From: CAYURR01 sp964446745
GTDB taxonomy: Bacteria; Bacillota; Clostridia; Lachnospirales; WQUN01
Assembly (NCBI GenBank): GCA_964446745.1
Contig: CAYURR010000183.1
Location: forward strand, 1 to 5,700
Length of the DNA stretch: 5,700 bases
Direction of reading: 5' to 3'
This document shows, one piece after another, positions 1-5,700 of the stretch. Each line of letters begins with the position of its first letter. Positions within the stretch are counted from its first letter, which is position 1. The position numbers and the translations under genes are program-made. The notes beneath the pieces were generated by a model that was not told the DNA's origin, made no database searches, and saw only the letters and a program-made list of their open reading frames with translations.

Positions 1-342
1 TCGGCATGTGTGATACAGATAAGCCATGTGTATAATCGCGTTTCTCCACTCGATGTTATGCAGTAGGTGTTCGGCGATATACCAATTCTTTTCCGAGTCA
101 TTCTTTTCGGTATAGACAAAGAGCCTGAACGCCAAATGCCTGATGAAATGTACATAGCCCTGATCATTCTTATCTAAACTCATGATTGCGAGCAGCTTAC
201 CCATTTCCGTAATGCCGGAGCGCTCCATAAAGCATGCGATGTCCTCCGCGCAATACCAAAGGTTTAGCGCGTTATCTACATTGGTCTCCTCCCACATGAA
301 ATATGAGGCCAACTTCGTAGTTTCAAACAAAGATTGATCCAT
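1..342 (-). CDS. Unrecognised protein, N-terminal 114 residues (runs off left edge)
   Basis: I do not recognise this protein. The frame opens with ATG at 342 and stays open for 114 codons to the window edge, so the C-terminus is missing. It begins MDQSLFETTKLASYFMWEET and is rich in aromatic and sulphur residues (several Trp, many Tyr, Phe, Met, His) mixed with acidic residues. No signal peptide or clear membrane segment is visible, so it looks like a soluble, mostly helical cytoplasmic protein. A purine-rich AGAGGGG site at 354-360 sits 11 bases before the ATG, which supports this start. It follows the zinc-ribbon/TPR gene by 34 bases on the same strand with no terminator between, so it is probably co-transcribed. 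No catalytic motif is visible; a structural or binding role is possible but is only a guess. Confidence 0.8.
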   Translation of the reverse strand, partial: MDQSLFETTKLASYFMWEETNVDNALNLWYCAEDIACFMERSGITEMGKLLAIMSLDKNDQGYVHFIRHLAFRLFVYTEKNDSEKNWYIAEHLLHNIEWRNAIIHMAYLYHTCR

Positions 343-376
343 AATCGTAGTTTCCCCTCTAATTAACTGCAGCCCA

Positions 377-1774
377 TTAACTGGTCTGATCTAAATCCTT
401 CAATCGTTTCTTTGTCTTTGCAAGTTGATTTGAGTTAGGATAATCGTCGACAATCTTTTGATAATATTCCCTCGCTGCTACTACATCACGGTTATTCTCA
501 GCGATCATACCCAGATAGTACAGGATATCATCTGCTTTGCTCTCATCATTCGACGCGTATGCAGCCGCCTTTTCAAGGTTGATGCGCGCCTCGTCGAAAT
601 TCTTTTCCTCATATCTCTTCATACCGAGATCATAATAATACTTTAACGCATCCGGTATTGCGCTTTCCTTTAATACATATATCTGCTGTGTCACATCACT
701 CGGCAGATCTGTCGTGTCTATCGTTGCGAGTTCCTCGAGGCACTCGTTATATTTATTGTTATCAAGCAATATCCTGGCCATACGAAGCTTCTGTTCAACA
801 TCCTGTTGTTTTATACGTGTTTCCAGTTCCTTTGAACGCTGCTCCAGTTCCGTTACCTTTTCGCCGTCCGCCTTCTTTTGCGCGTCCGTCTCCGTTTTCA
901 AATCCATATACGCCTTATCTTTTGTATCCAATTTCTCATTGAGCTCCATGATGATCTTTTCGTTTGCATTCTTCTCAGACGGCATTATCAGGATATAAAA
1001 CATCGCGACCGTGCATAACACACCGATCACGAAACAAAGTACCTCCATCAGATGAAAGGTTGATATAGGACTCTTTTTGATGCTGTTAAATTGCGGTGTG
1101 GGTGCGGTATTTTGAGATTGAAGGCTTTGCACGCGTGTATTCGCATCCGGGCGCACCTTCGACGGTAATATTTCATTATAGTAGTTTAATGCAACCGGAT
1201 TATTTGCATCTACGGCGAGTGCACGTTCAACCACGGACAGCGCCTTGGGCTTATCCCTTTGTATTAAATAACACAGCGCCAGAAGATTTAACGCGTCTAC
1301 GAATCTGGGACTCAGTTCGGCTGCCTTTTTGAGCTGTATGATCGCAAGGTCATCGCTCTTTTGCTTTAGATATACCAGTGCCTGATTGTACATTGTAATT
1401 GCTTCGTTTTGCCGTTCAAGCGCTCGGCCGTTCTTTTGCACCTGCTCCAGATAAGCTGTAGCGGGATTGTTCTCCTTTAACAGAGAACTACTGATAACCC
1501 ATTGCTTCAGAGCGTCACCTAAATAACCTATTTCATAATATACAAGACCTAATAGATTGCGTGCAGTTATATTGTTTTTATTAAACTCTATGCTCTTTAA
1601 CAGACAGTCGATGCTGCCTCGCATATCCGATACCTTCGCCTTCATAAGGCCCTTATTATATAAAATATCCGAAACTTTAACCGTTTTGTCATATAGTTTT
1701 GCGTCTATATTACAGTTCGGACATATATAATCGCCCATAGGCATGAATTCATATTCGCAGTTGGGGCATTTCAC
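377..1774 (-). CDS. Zinc-ribbon, TPR-repeat membrane protein with coiled coil and C-terminal TPR domain
   Basis: Probable membrane-anchored scaffold; no enzymatic motif seen. The N-terminus has two CPNC knuckles (Cys3, Cys6, Cys18, Cys21), a treble-cysteine-pair zinc ribbon. Residues about 36-100 and 122-200 form TPR-like helical repeats with typical Ala/Leu/Tyr/Pro spacing (e.g. AAELSP, RALAVDANNP). A Ser/Pro/Gln-rich linker (205-238) leads to one hydrophobic helix at about 241-264. Residues about 266-330 are a charged, Lys/Glu-rich coiled coil, and 375-455 hold two or three further TPRs resembling the YbgF/CpoB type (YYQKIVDDYPNSNQLAK). Lysines before the helix suggest the zinc ribbon and first TPRs are cytoplasmic and the coiled coil and last TPRs outside; this topology is inferred. 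The start is GTG: a TAG lies three codons upstream, the next Met is residue 11, and starting there would lose the first cysteines. AAGGAG lies 9 bases upstream. Binding partners cannot be read from sequence. Confidence 0.9.
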   Translation of the reverse strand: MKCPNCEYEFMPMGDYICPNCNIDAKLYDKTVKVSDILYNKGLMKAKVSDMRGSIDCLLKSIEFNKNNITARNLLGLVYYEIGYLGDALKQWVISSSLLKENNPATAYLEQVQKNGRALERQNEAITMYNQALVYLKQKSDDLAIIQLKKAAELSPRFVDALNLLALCYLIQRDKPKALSVVERALAVDANNPVALNYYNEILPSKVRPDANTRVQSLQSQNTAPTPQFNSIKKSPISTFHLMEVLCFVIGVLCTVAMFYILIMPSEKNANEKIIMELNEKLDTKDKAYMDLKTETDAQKKADGEKVTELEQRSKELETRIKQQDVEQKLRMARILLDNNKYNECLEELATIDTTDLPSDVTQQIYVLKESAIPDALKYYYDLGMKRYEEKNFDEARINLEKAAAYASNDESKADDILYYLGMIAENNRDVVAAREYYQKIVDDYPNSNQLAKTKKRLKDLDQTS

Positions 1775-1783
1775 AAAAATCTA

Positions 1784-1789
1784 CTCCTT
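1784..1789 (-). promoter_or_regulatory. Ribosome binding site deciding the GTG start of the zinc-ribbon/TPR gene
   Basis: AAGGAG on the minus strand, 9 bases before GTG at 1774. The 8-mer AAGGAGTA occurs twice, 11 bases apart (1782-1789 and 1793-1800); the farther copy encodes the last codons and stop of the preceding small gene, so only the nearer copy has good spacing. This site supports the non-ATG start. Confidence 0.75.
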
Positions 1790-1791
1790 AT

Positions 1792-1938
1792 TTACTCCTT
1801 AGGAACATTCATTTGTTGAGCGATATACTGTAAGAGATCCATGATATCCCTTACCTCATCAGCGGAAATCGATGCCTCAACGTCGTCTATGCCCAGTACA
1901 GGCTTATACTTATCAATCTCTTCCTTAAAATTTATCAA
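1792..1938 (-). CDS. Small acidic protein of unknown function, 48 aa, TTG start
   Basis: I do not recognise this protein. It fills the space between folC and the zinc-ribbon/TPR gene: TTG at 1938, TAA at 1792-1794. It begins MINFKEEIDKYKPVLGIDD and ends QQMNVPKE. It is acidic (11 Asp/Glu against 5 Lys/Arg), with a short N-terminal charged helix and a likely amphipathic helix at about residues 25-43 (ADEVRDIMDLLQYIAQQM); no signal peptide or membrane segment. The start is not ATG: the frame has no upstream ATG or GTG before the folC stop, and the only internal Mets are residues 33 and 43. A purine-rich stretch at 1944-1954 sits 5-7 bases before the TTG. It starts 21 bases after folC and ends 17 bases before the next gene, so it belongs to the same transcript. 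Support comes from the good ribosome site, the tight fit, and protein-like composition; size keeps confidence below the larger genes. Confidence 0.68.
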   Translation of the reverse strand: MINFKEEIDKYKPVLGIDDVEASISADEVRDIMDLLQYIAQQMNVPKE

Positions 1939-1943
1939 TGTGT

Positions 1944-1954
1944 TTCCTTCCCTT
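1944..1954 (-). promoter_or_regulatory. Ribosome binding site for the 48-aa TTG-start gene
   Basis: The minus strand reads AAGGGAAGGAA just before ACACA-TTG, giving a GGAAGG-type core 7 bases (or AAGGAA 5 bases) from the TTG at 1938. It lies in the 21-base gap after the folC stop and serves no other visible start, so it is the main support for the small gene and its unusual start codon. Confidence 0.6.
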
Positions 1955-1959
1955 CGGAT

Positions 1960-3255
1960 TTAACCTAATTCTTTTACATCACCGACAAGGTACAGCGAAC
2001 CGGCTACTACTATAACATCTCCGTCTGCCCATCGCCCTACGGCTGTATGTAACGCATCTGAACAATCCTCTACTAATACAGTTTCGCATCGTCGGACATT
2101 TTCATCACTTAAAAGCTTCATAAGCTCTGACGGAGGCATACCCTTATGACTCCTGGGCTTAGTCAGCACTAACCTATCCGTACACTCCGCCAATATATTT
2201 ATGATCGGACCACAGTCTTTATGCTCCAATACACCGGCTACCATGATTACGCGTTTCCTGCCGTACAATCTCATGAGCGTTGATTTTAAGGCATATGCAC
2301 CATCCGGATTATGCGCGCCATCTAGTAAAATAGGGGGTTTTTGAGAAATAAACTCCATTCGACCGGGCCAGTTGGCCTGTTTCAGCCCATCTCGCAGCTG
2401 CTCCTCAGTTATCGACAGTCCCAGATCATTTAATGCCCTGATACAAAGCATTACACCGGATGCATTATAGATCTGATGCTCCCCCGCAAGCGGTAACTGA
2501 ATATTATTGTAGGTAAAAAACTCTGTATCCACAGAAAAACATGAGCCCGATGGTTCAAAGCTGTCAATCTTGTAATTAGGTGTCTGTGAAAATGCATACA
2601 ACATCGAGCCAGTCTCAGCACATCGATGTTTAACGACATCTGTAACGCTCTCGCTCGCTTCAAACAACACACAAGGCCTGCCGCTTTTGATAATACCGGC
2701 CTTTTCGGCGGCTATTTGTTCAACAGTATCTCCGAGCATATCAGTATGATCTAACGCAATACGAGTGATAACGGTCAAAACCGGATCAGTTATTACATTC
2801 GTAACATCCAAGCGTCCGCCGATACCCGTCTCGAGTAGCAAGAAGTCCACATCCTGATCCTTGAAGTACACAAAGGCCATTAGCGTGAGCATCTCAAAAA
2901 AAGATAGTCGTTCATGGTTGTTTCCAAAATAAACAGCACATGCATCAATAACCCTTTGCAATACAGAGCAGAAATCATCCTCGGATATCGGAGCATTGTC
3001 TATCATATATCGCTCCGTGAAGCTAATCAGATGCGGTGAAGTAAACATACCTACCCTATATCCTCGCTGCCTCAAGATCGACGACAGCATCGCAATAGTC
3101 GATCCCTTGCCGTTTGTACCGGCTATATGAATGATGTCGATATCACGCTGCGGATTTCCTAAGACATCAAGCAACCCTCTTACAGATGGCTGCCCCCGTT
3201 TGCCACCTTTTTTATAGCATGAGATTATCTCTTTATAAGCATCTTGATAATTCAT
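1960..3255 (-). CDS. folC: Bifunctional folylpolyglutamate synthase / dihydrofolate synthase
   Basis: Cytoplasmic Mur-ligase-family enzyme that uses ATP to add L-glutamate to folates (retaining them in the cell) and, in bifunctional members, to dihydropteroate to make dihydrofolate. The family signature is complete: P-loop GTNGKGST (46-53), SPHL (73-76), ETGIGGRLD (142-150), LDHTDMLG (168-175), AEKAGIIK with the usually carbamylated Lys185 (183-190), HQIYNA (260-265), WPGRME (296-301), DGAHNPDGA (312-320) and C-terminal GSLYLVGDV (419-427). At 431 residues it is normal length and looks intact. ATG at 3255 gives the usual N-terminus (MNYQDAYKEI), with LGNPQ before the P-loop. It starts 7 bases after the chemoreceptor stop and has no recognisable Shine-Dalgarno (upstream GTATTAATCCGCAT), so translation probably depends on ribosomes finishing the upstream gene. 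Whether it has both activities cannot be decided: no other folate gene is nearby and the motifs are shared by both types. Confidence 0.96.
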   Translation of the reverse strand: MNYQDAYKEIISCYKKGGKRGQPSVRGLLDVLGNPQRDIDIIHIAGTNGKGSTIAMLSSILRQRGYRVGMFTSPHLISFTERYMIDNAPISEDDFCSVLQRVIDACAVYFGNNHERLSFFEMLTLMAFVYFKDQDVDFLLLETGIGGRLDVTNVITDPVLTVITRIALDHTDMLGDTVEQIAAEKAGIIKSGRPCVLFEASESVTDVVKHRCAETGSMLYAFSQTPNYKIDSFEPSGSCFSVDTEFFTYNNIQLPLAGEHQIYNASGVMLCIRALNDLGLSITEEQLRDGLKQANWPGRMEFISQKPPILLDGAHNPDGAYALKSTLMRLYGRKRVIMVAGVLEHKDCGPIINILAECTDRLVLTKPRSHKGMPPSELMKLLSDENVRRCETVLVEDCSDALHTAVGRWADGDVIVVAGSLYLVGDVKELG

Positions 3256-3262
3256 ATGCGGA

Positions 3263-5650
3263 TTAATACTTGCCGAAATCCTTACTGTTTATTTCCGGTC
3301 GAGAGGGTACTTTTATACCCTGCGTCTTTGCCAACACCGGAGATGCTGATTCAAATTTGGAGCCATTATCGGGGTTAGACTGTTGCTTTTGTGTCGGCTC
3401 CTTTAGAGAATTATCTTTTGCTTTCTGAGTCATGGTTATCTTTGGAGCATGGGCTGTCGTTGTCTTTTTCGGTGCAGGTGTTGGTAATGTCGTAACCTTT
3501 GGAGTCGCAAGAGGCTTGGGTATAGATTCGGATATAGATTCAACAGCAGGTTTAGAGGTTGAAGCAGGCTTAGGCGCTACAGCAGGTTTTGAAACTGTTA
3601 CAGGCCTTGATGTTGAAACCGGCTTGGTCCTCGTGTTTATAGTATCACGCCGTGCAGGCACATCCTTCGGCTTGTCTTCATGATCCTTGTGATTAGAAAT
3701 TTCTTTGACTACGGGTTTAACGTCCGTAAACTTTGCTTGCTTATTTTTTATATTATCGTCTTTCTTTCTAAATTTAAATACAGCGATCATACTACGCAGC
3801 GTATCCGCCTGACCAAACAATTCCTCGGCTGCGGATGCGCAACTCTCGGATGTGGCAGCGTTATTCGATACGACATCCGCTATCCTCTGTGTATCCGTGT
3901 TTACCTTTTCTATCGCTTCCGCGGACAGTGTTGTGGACTTCGCGATCTTATCTATCAAGCCATACACCTTCGTTACACCCTCGGCAATCTTGTCAAGGTA
4001 CTCCGCTGTCCTGTCTACGATGCCCTTGCCCTCATTTACCCTGGCTATAGCATCTTCTATTAATTTAGCCGTATCCGACGCCGCTTCCTGACTCTTAACT
4101 GCAAGGCTCCTGACCTCGGACGCGACAACAGCAAAGCCCTTACCCTGTTCACCGACATGCGCGGCCTCTACCGATGCGTTTAGAGCAAGCAAGCTTGTCT
4201 GGAACGCAATGTCATCTATGACCTGTATAACATTAGAGACATTGGCCGAAGCCGTCTTTATACGGTCCATCGCCTCTATCATATTCTTCATTTCCTCGTC
4301 ACCGATCTTCGCATGTTCCTTTGACTGGCGCGAATATTCCTCAGCTTTCTTCGCATCCGTGACCTCGGATACAGTCTGGTTGTTTATCAGCTCAATAGAG
4401 TTATTCAAGCTTACGACGGATTCCGACTGTATGCTCGCACCGCTTGCAAGTACCTGACTGCTGTTTGATACATGCTCGGCTCCGATTGTTACATATTCGC
4501 ATGCAGCATATATTTCTTGCATGACATTATTCAGGTTTTCAAAGATGACATTAAAGCGCTCCTTTATAATTGCGAAGTCACCCAAATACTCTGCTGTAAT
4601 GCGCTGATCCAGATTGTTTCGTGCCAGACCATCCAGAGCATTGGATATATCCGAGATATTGCCGGATATATTCGATGCCGTCTGGTTCAGATCATTCTTT
4701 ATGCGCAGGAACTCGCCTTCGTAATCGCCATCCATCCTCGCAGAAAAATCACCCTTGGACAGTTTGAGTAATACTGCCGAGGCTTCGTCTATGGGGGTCT
4801 TGACAACATCCATCATCGTGTTCAGTTCTTGTATAATCGCTGCCCAATCACCACTGTATGCAGACATGTCGGCGCGCTTGTCCAAATCGCCGGCAGACGC
4901 AGCTTGAATCATTGTATTGATCTCAGAGCTTATAAGTTTCATATTTTGGCGCAAGTTATTTAATACATCATTGAAGCGAGCCTTTTGACCCGGATAAAGT
5001 GGCAAGTCTGCAGAGAAGTCACCTTCTCCAAACGCTGAGACGCAATTTAACAGTTCCCAGATAGTATTCTTATACGAATCTGTTACATCTGCAAATCTGG
5101 ATAATAAATAGTTATATGCGCCTTGATACTTTTCTGGGCTAAGTTTAACATCGAGGTTACCGCGTTTGTCAGCTTCTATGAACGCCGAAACATCACCTGT
5201 AAGTGATCTGAGCGTATTGATCATACGCTCGAAACGCAACTCGAGATCACCGATCTCGTCCTTACTGCCTGTGGTAACATCCACGTCGAAATCGCCGCCC
5301 GCTATACGGTCAGCAATATTATTAAGACGCTTGAGAGGTGCTACGATTGAACGGATGACATATAAACAAGCTGCTATCAAAATGACAAACGATATCACAG
5401 CAGAGCCTATCAAGAATATATATACAAAGTTTGCTCTTCTATCGTTCTTCTGTATATATGTCTTTAACTCGATCGAGCTTACATTTTCCACATTGTCCAA
5501 CTGCTCGCTCAATGTACCATATGATCCGATCGAAAAAAACACGTTCATACCGAGCATAAACAGCGCTACCGCCGTGATGATATACAGTTTTGCTCTGATT
5601 CTAACTTTTCTCGGTTTATTATCGGGTTTAATGCTTTTCGAGTTATTCAT
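3263..5650 (-). CDS. Methyl-accepting chemotaxis protein with tandem HAMP-like repeats and long C-terminal tail
   Basis: Membrane chemoreceptor expected to control CheA through CheW and to be methylated by CheR. In order: basic N-terminus; membrane helix about 21-43; a loop of only about 30 residues outside; membrane helix about 76-98; canonical HAMP (about 99-150, with Pro105 and DEIG at 131-134); five further HAMP-like units to about 376; signalling coiled coil 380-627 with the hairpin tip at 477-523 (IAFQTSLLALN, GEQGKGFAVVASEV); then a 165-residue Lys/Pro/Ser/Thr-rich tail ending DFGKY. Tip-to-end spacing (Glu501 to FKF at 625-627, about 126 residues) matches the E. coli Tsr-like 36-heptad class. 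A methylation-like motif lies at 605-613 (ASAAEELFG). The only in-frame start is ATG at 5650, because TGA lies two codons upstream; AAGGA at 5665-5669 is rather far (14 bases). With no extracellular domain, the stimulus may be membrane-borne, cytoplasmic, or supplied by a partner; this is inference. Confidence 0.96.
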   Translation of the reverse strand: MNNSKSIKPDNKPRKVRIRAKLYIITAVALFMLGMNVFFSIGSYGTLSEQLDNVENVSSIELKTYIQKNDRRANFVYIFLIGSAVISFVILIAACLYVIRSIVAPLKRLNNIADRIAGGDFDVDVTTGSKDEIGDLELRFERMINTLRSLTGDVSAFIEADKRGNLDVKLSPEKYQGAYNYLLSRFADVTDSYKNTIWELLNCVSAFGEGDFSADLPLYPGQKARFNDVLNNLRQNMKLISSEINTMIQAASAGDLDKRADMSAYSGDWAAIIQELNTMMDVVKTPIDEASAVLLKLSKGDFSARMDGDYEGEFLRIKNDLNQTASNISGNISDISNALDGLARNNLDQRITAEYLGDFAIIKERFNVIFENLNNVMQEIYAACEYVTIGAEHVSNSSQVLASGASIQSESVVSLNNSIELINNQTVSEVTDAKKAEEYSRQSKEHAKIGDEEMKNMIEAMDRIKTASANVSNVIQVIDDIAFQTSLLALNASVEAAHVGEQGKGFAVVASEVRSLAVKSQEAASDTAKLIEDAIARVNEGKGIVDRTAEYLDKIAEGVTKVYGLIDKIAKSTTLSAEAIEKVNTDTQRIADVVSNNAATSESCASAAEELFGQADTLRSMIAVFKFRKKDDNIKNKQAKFTDVKPVVKEISNHKDHEDKPKDVPARRDTINTRTKPVSTSRPVTVSKPAVAPKPASTSKPAVESISESIPKPLATPKVTTLPTPAPKKTTTAHAPKITMTQKAKDNSLKEPTQKQQSNPDNGSKFESASPVLAKTQGIKVPSRPEINSKDFGKY
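3266..3757 (-). other. Low-complexity Lys/Pro/Ser/Thr tail of the chemoreceptor, ending in DFGKY
   Basis: Chemoreceptor residues about 632-795, after the last signalling helix (ends FKFRKK). It is disordered-looking: many KPV, KPA and SKP units between about 674 and 720, and SISESI encoded by a 9-base repeat 12 bases apart (3521-3529, 3533-3541). The final five residues D-F-G-K-Y fit the x-aromatic-x-x-aromatic rule of receptor pentapeptides that tether CheR and CheB. The tail would act as a long flexible tether. The frame is continuous and no frameshift is seen. Confidence 0.7.
4523..5299 (-). repeat. Six HAMP-like units in tandem within the chemoreceptor, about 45-residue period
   Basis: Within the chemoreceptor, a Gly/Asn-Asp/Asn-Phe/Leu motif followed by a short polar strand and a helix recurs at residues 118 (GGDFDVDV), 163 (RGNLDVKL), 209 (EGDFSADL), 253 (AGDLDKRA), 299 (KGDFSARM) and 344 (RNNLDQRI). 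Spacings are 45, 46, 44, 46 and 45 residues. The first unit is a clear HAMP domain with DEIG; the others lack the canonical DExG but keep the core spacing and helical flanks. HAMP units pass signals from membrane helices to the kinase-control coiled coil, so this chain probably extends the receptor deep into the cytoplasm. The repeats are divergent at DNA level, indicating old duplication. Confidence 0.8.
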
Positions 5651-5700
5651 ATACCATCAACACATCCTTCGAGGTTGAATTAAATACCGAATCATTCCAA
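5643..5700 (-). CDS. Possible C-terminal end of an upstream gene overlapping the chemoreceptor start
   Basis: One minus-strand frame is open from the right edge to TAA at 5643-5645 and would encode WNDSVFNSTSKDVLMVYE. It overlaps the chemoreceptor start by 8 bases (ATGAATAA), a common arrangement for translationally coupled genes and one that would explain the loosely spaced ribosome site. Only 18 codons are visible and an 18-codon open frame arises often by chance; a second frame is open until TGA at 5657-5659. Treat as a hypothesis. Confidence 0.3.
   Translation of the reverse strand, partial: WNDSVFNSTSKDVLMVYE

Larger units (their letters stand above)
1..5650 (-). other. Probable polycistronic unit: chemoreceptor, folC, small ORF, zinc-ribbon/TPR gene, unknown gene
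   Basis: Five same-strand reading frames are separated by only 7, 21, 17 and 34 bases, going right to left. No GC-rich hairpin followed by T's is visible in any gap, and no gap is long enough for a standard promoter outside coding sequence. One transcript running leftward beyond the window is the simplest reading. Internal promoters inside coding sequence cannot be excluded by eye. Confidence 0.75.

Noticed and set aside
315..354. 10-base direct repeat (TCGTAGTTTC) at 315-324 and 345-354, flanking the start of the left-edge gene
   Set aside because: One copy is in coding sequence; a single 10-base match this close is expected by chance at appreciable frequency in a window this size, and there is no symmetry suggesting an operator.
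362..383. 8-base direct repeat (ATTAACTG) across the stop of the zinc-ribbon/TPR gene
   Set aside because: Too short to be significant; no hairpin or T-run that would make a terminator.
458..1332. Several plus-strand open frames of 60-95 codons opposite the zinc-ribbon/TPR gene
   Set aside because: They overlap each other and a gene with clear domain structure, with low-complexity Ser/Phe/Pro composition typical of antisense shadows.
2451..2672. Minus-strand 73-codon frame inside folC
   Set aside because: It lies out of frame within an intact folC and has Arg/Leu/His-rich composition without any motif.
3432..3683. Plus-strand open frame rich in Gly, Val and Ala, opposite the chemoreceptor tail
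   Set aside because: It is the mirror of the repetitive Lys/Pro/Ser/Thr tail, whose codons leave the opposite strand free of stops; no separate ribosome site or family resemblance.
5166..5678. Longest plus-strand open frame (170 codons) opposite the start of the chemoreceptor
   Set aside because: It lies antisense to the clearly coding membrane and HAMP region, and its hydrophobic stretches simply mirror the complementary codons.
5657..5700. Alternative minus-strand frame ending in TGA, which could be the tail of an upstream gene (ends PRRMC)
   Set aside because: Only 13 codons; no way to prefer it. It is useful mainly for showing that the chemoreceptor cannot start further upstream.
1..5700. 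Searched for tRNA, rRNA, CRISPR arrays, transposase genes, inverted terminal repeats and riboswitch-like leaders
   Set aside because: None seen; almost every base is within a gene or a gap under 40 bases, leaving no room for such elements except beyond the edges.

Overview
The window reads as one tightly packed gene cluster, entirely on the minus strand, from a motile (chemotactic) bacterium. Moderate GC content, purine-rich Shine-Dalgarno sites, ATG/GTG/TTG starts, and the style of the FolC and chemoreceptor proteins all suggest a Gram-positive Clostridia-like host. That placement is inference; no rRNA or other taxonomic marker is present.

In transcription order (right to left) the cluster contains: a 795-aa membrane chemoreceptor (5650-3263); folC, a folylpolyglutamate/dihydrofolate synthase (3255-1960); a 48-aa acidic protein with a TTG start (1938-1792); a 465-aa membrane protein with an N-terminal zinc ribbon and TPR-like repeats on both sides of one transmembrane helix (1774-377); and an unrecognised protein that runs off the left edge (342-1, 114 residues visible). 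Gaps between genes are 7, 21, 17 and 34 bases, with no terminator-like hairpin, so one polycistronic transcript is the simplest reading. At the right edge, a reading frame overlapping the chemoreceptor start by 8 bases may be the end of one more gene.

The chemoreceptor is the most unusual protein. It has two membrane helices but only about 30 residues outside the cell, so no room for a normal ligand-binding domain. Between membrane and signalling hairpin it carries about six HAMP-like units at a regular spacing of about 45 residues. After the hairpin comes a 165-residue Lys/Pro/Ser/Thr-rich tail ending in DFGKY, which fits the aromatic pattern of the CheR/CheB docking pentapeptide.

Functionally the cluster mixes signal transduction (chemoreceptor), one-carbon metabolism (folC), a probable protein-interaction scaffold at the membrane (zinc ribbon/TPR), and two proteins of unknown role. 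The sequence does not show a shared pathway; co-transcription may reflect genome compaction. I see no mobile element, CRISPR array, RNA gene, or gene-free stretch over 50 bases.
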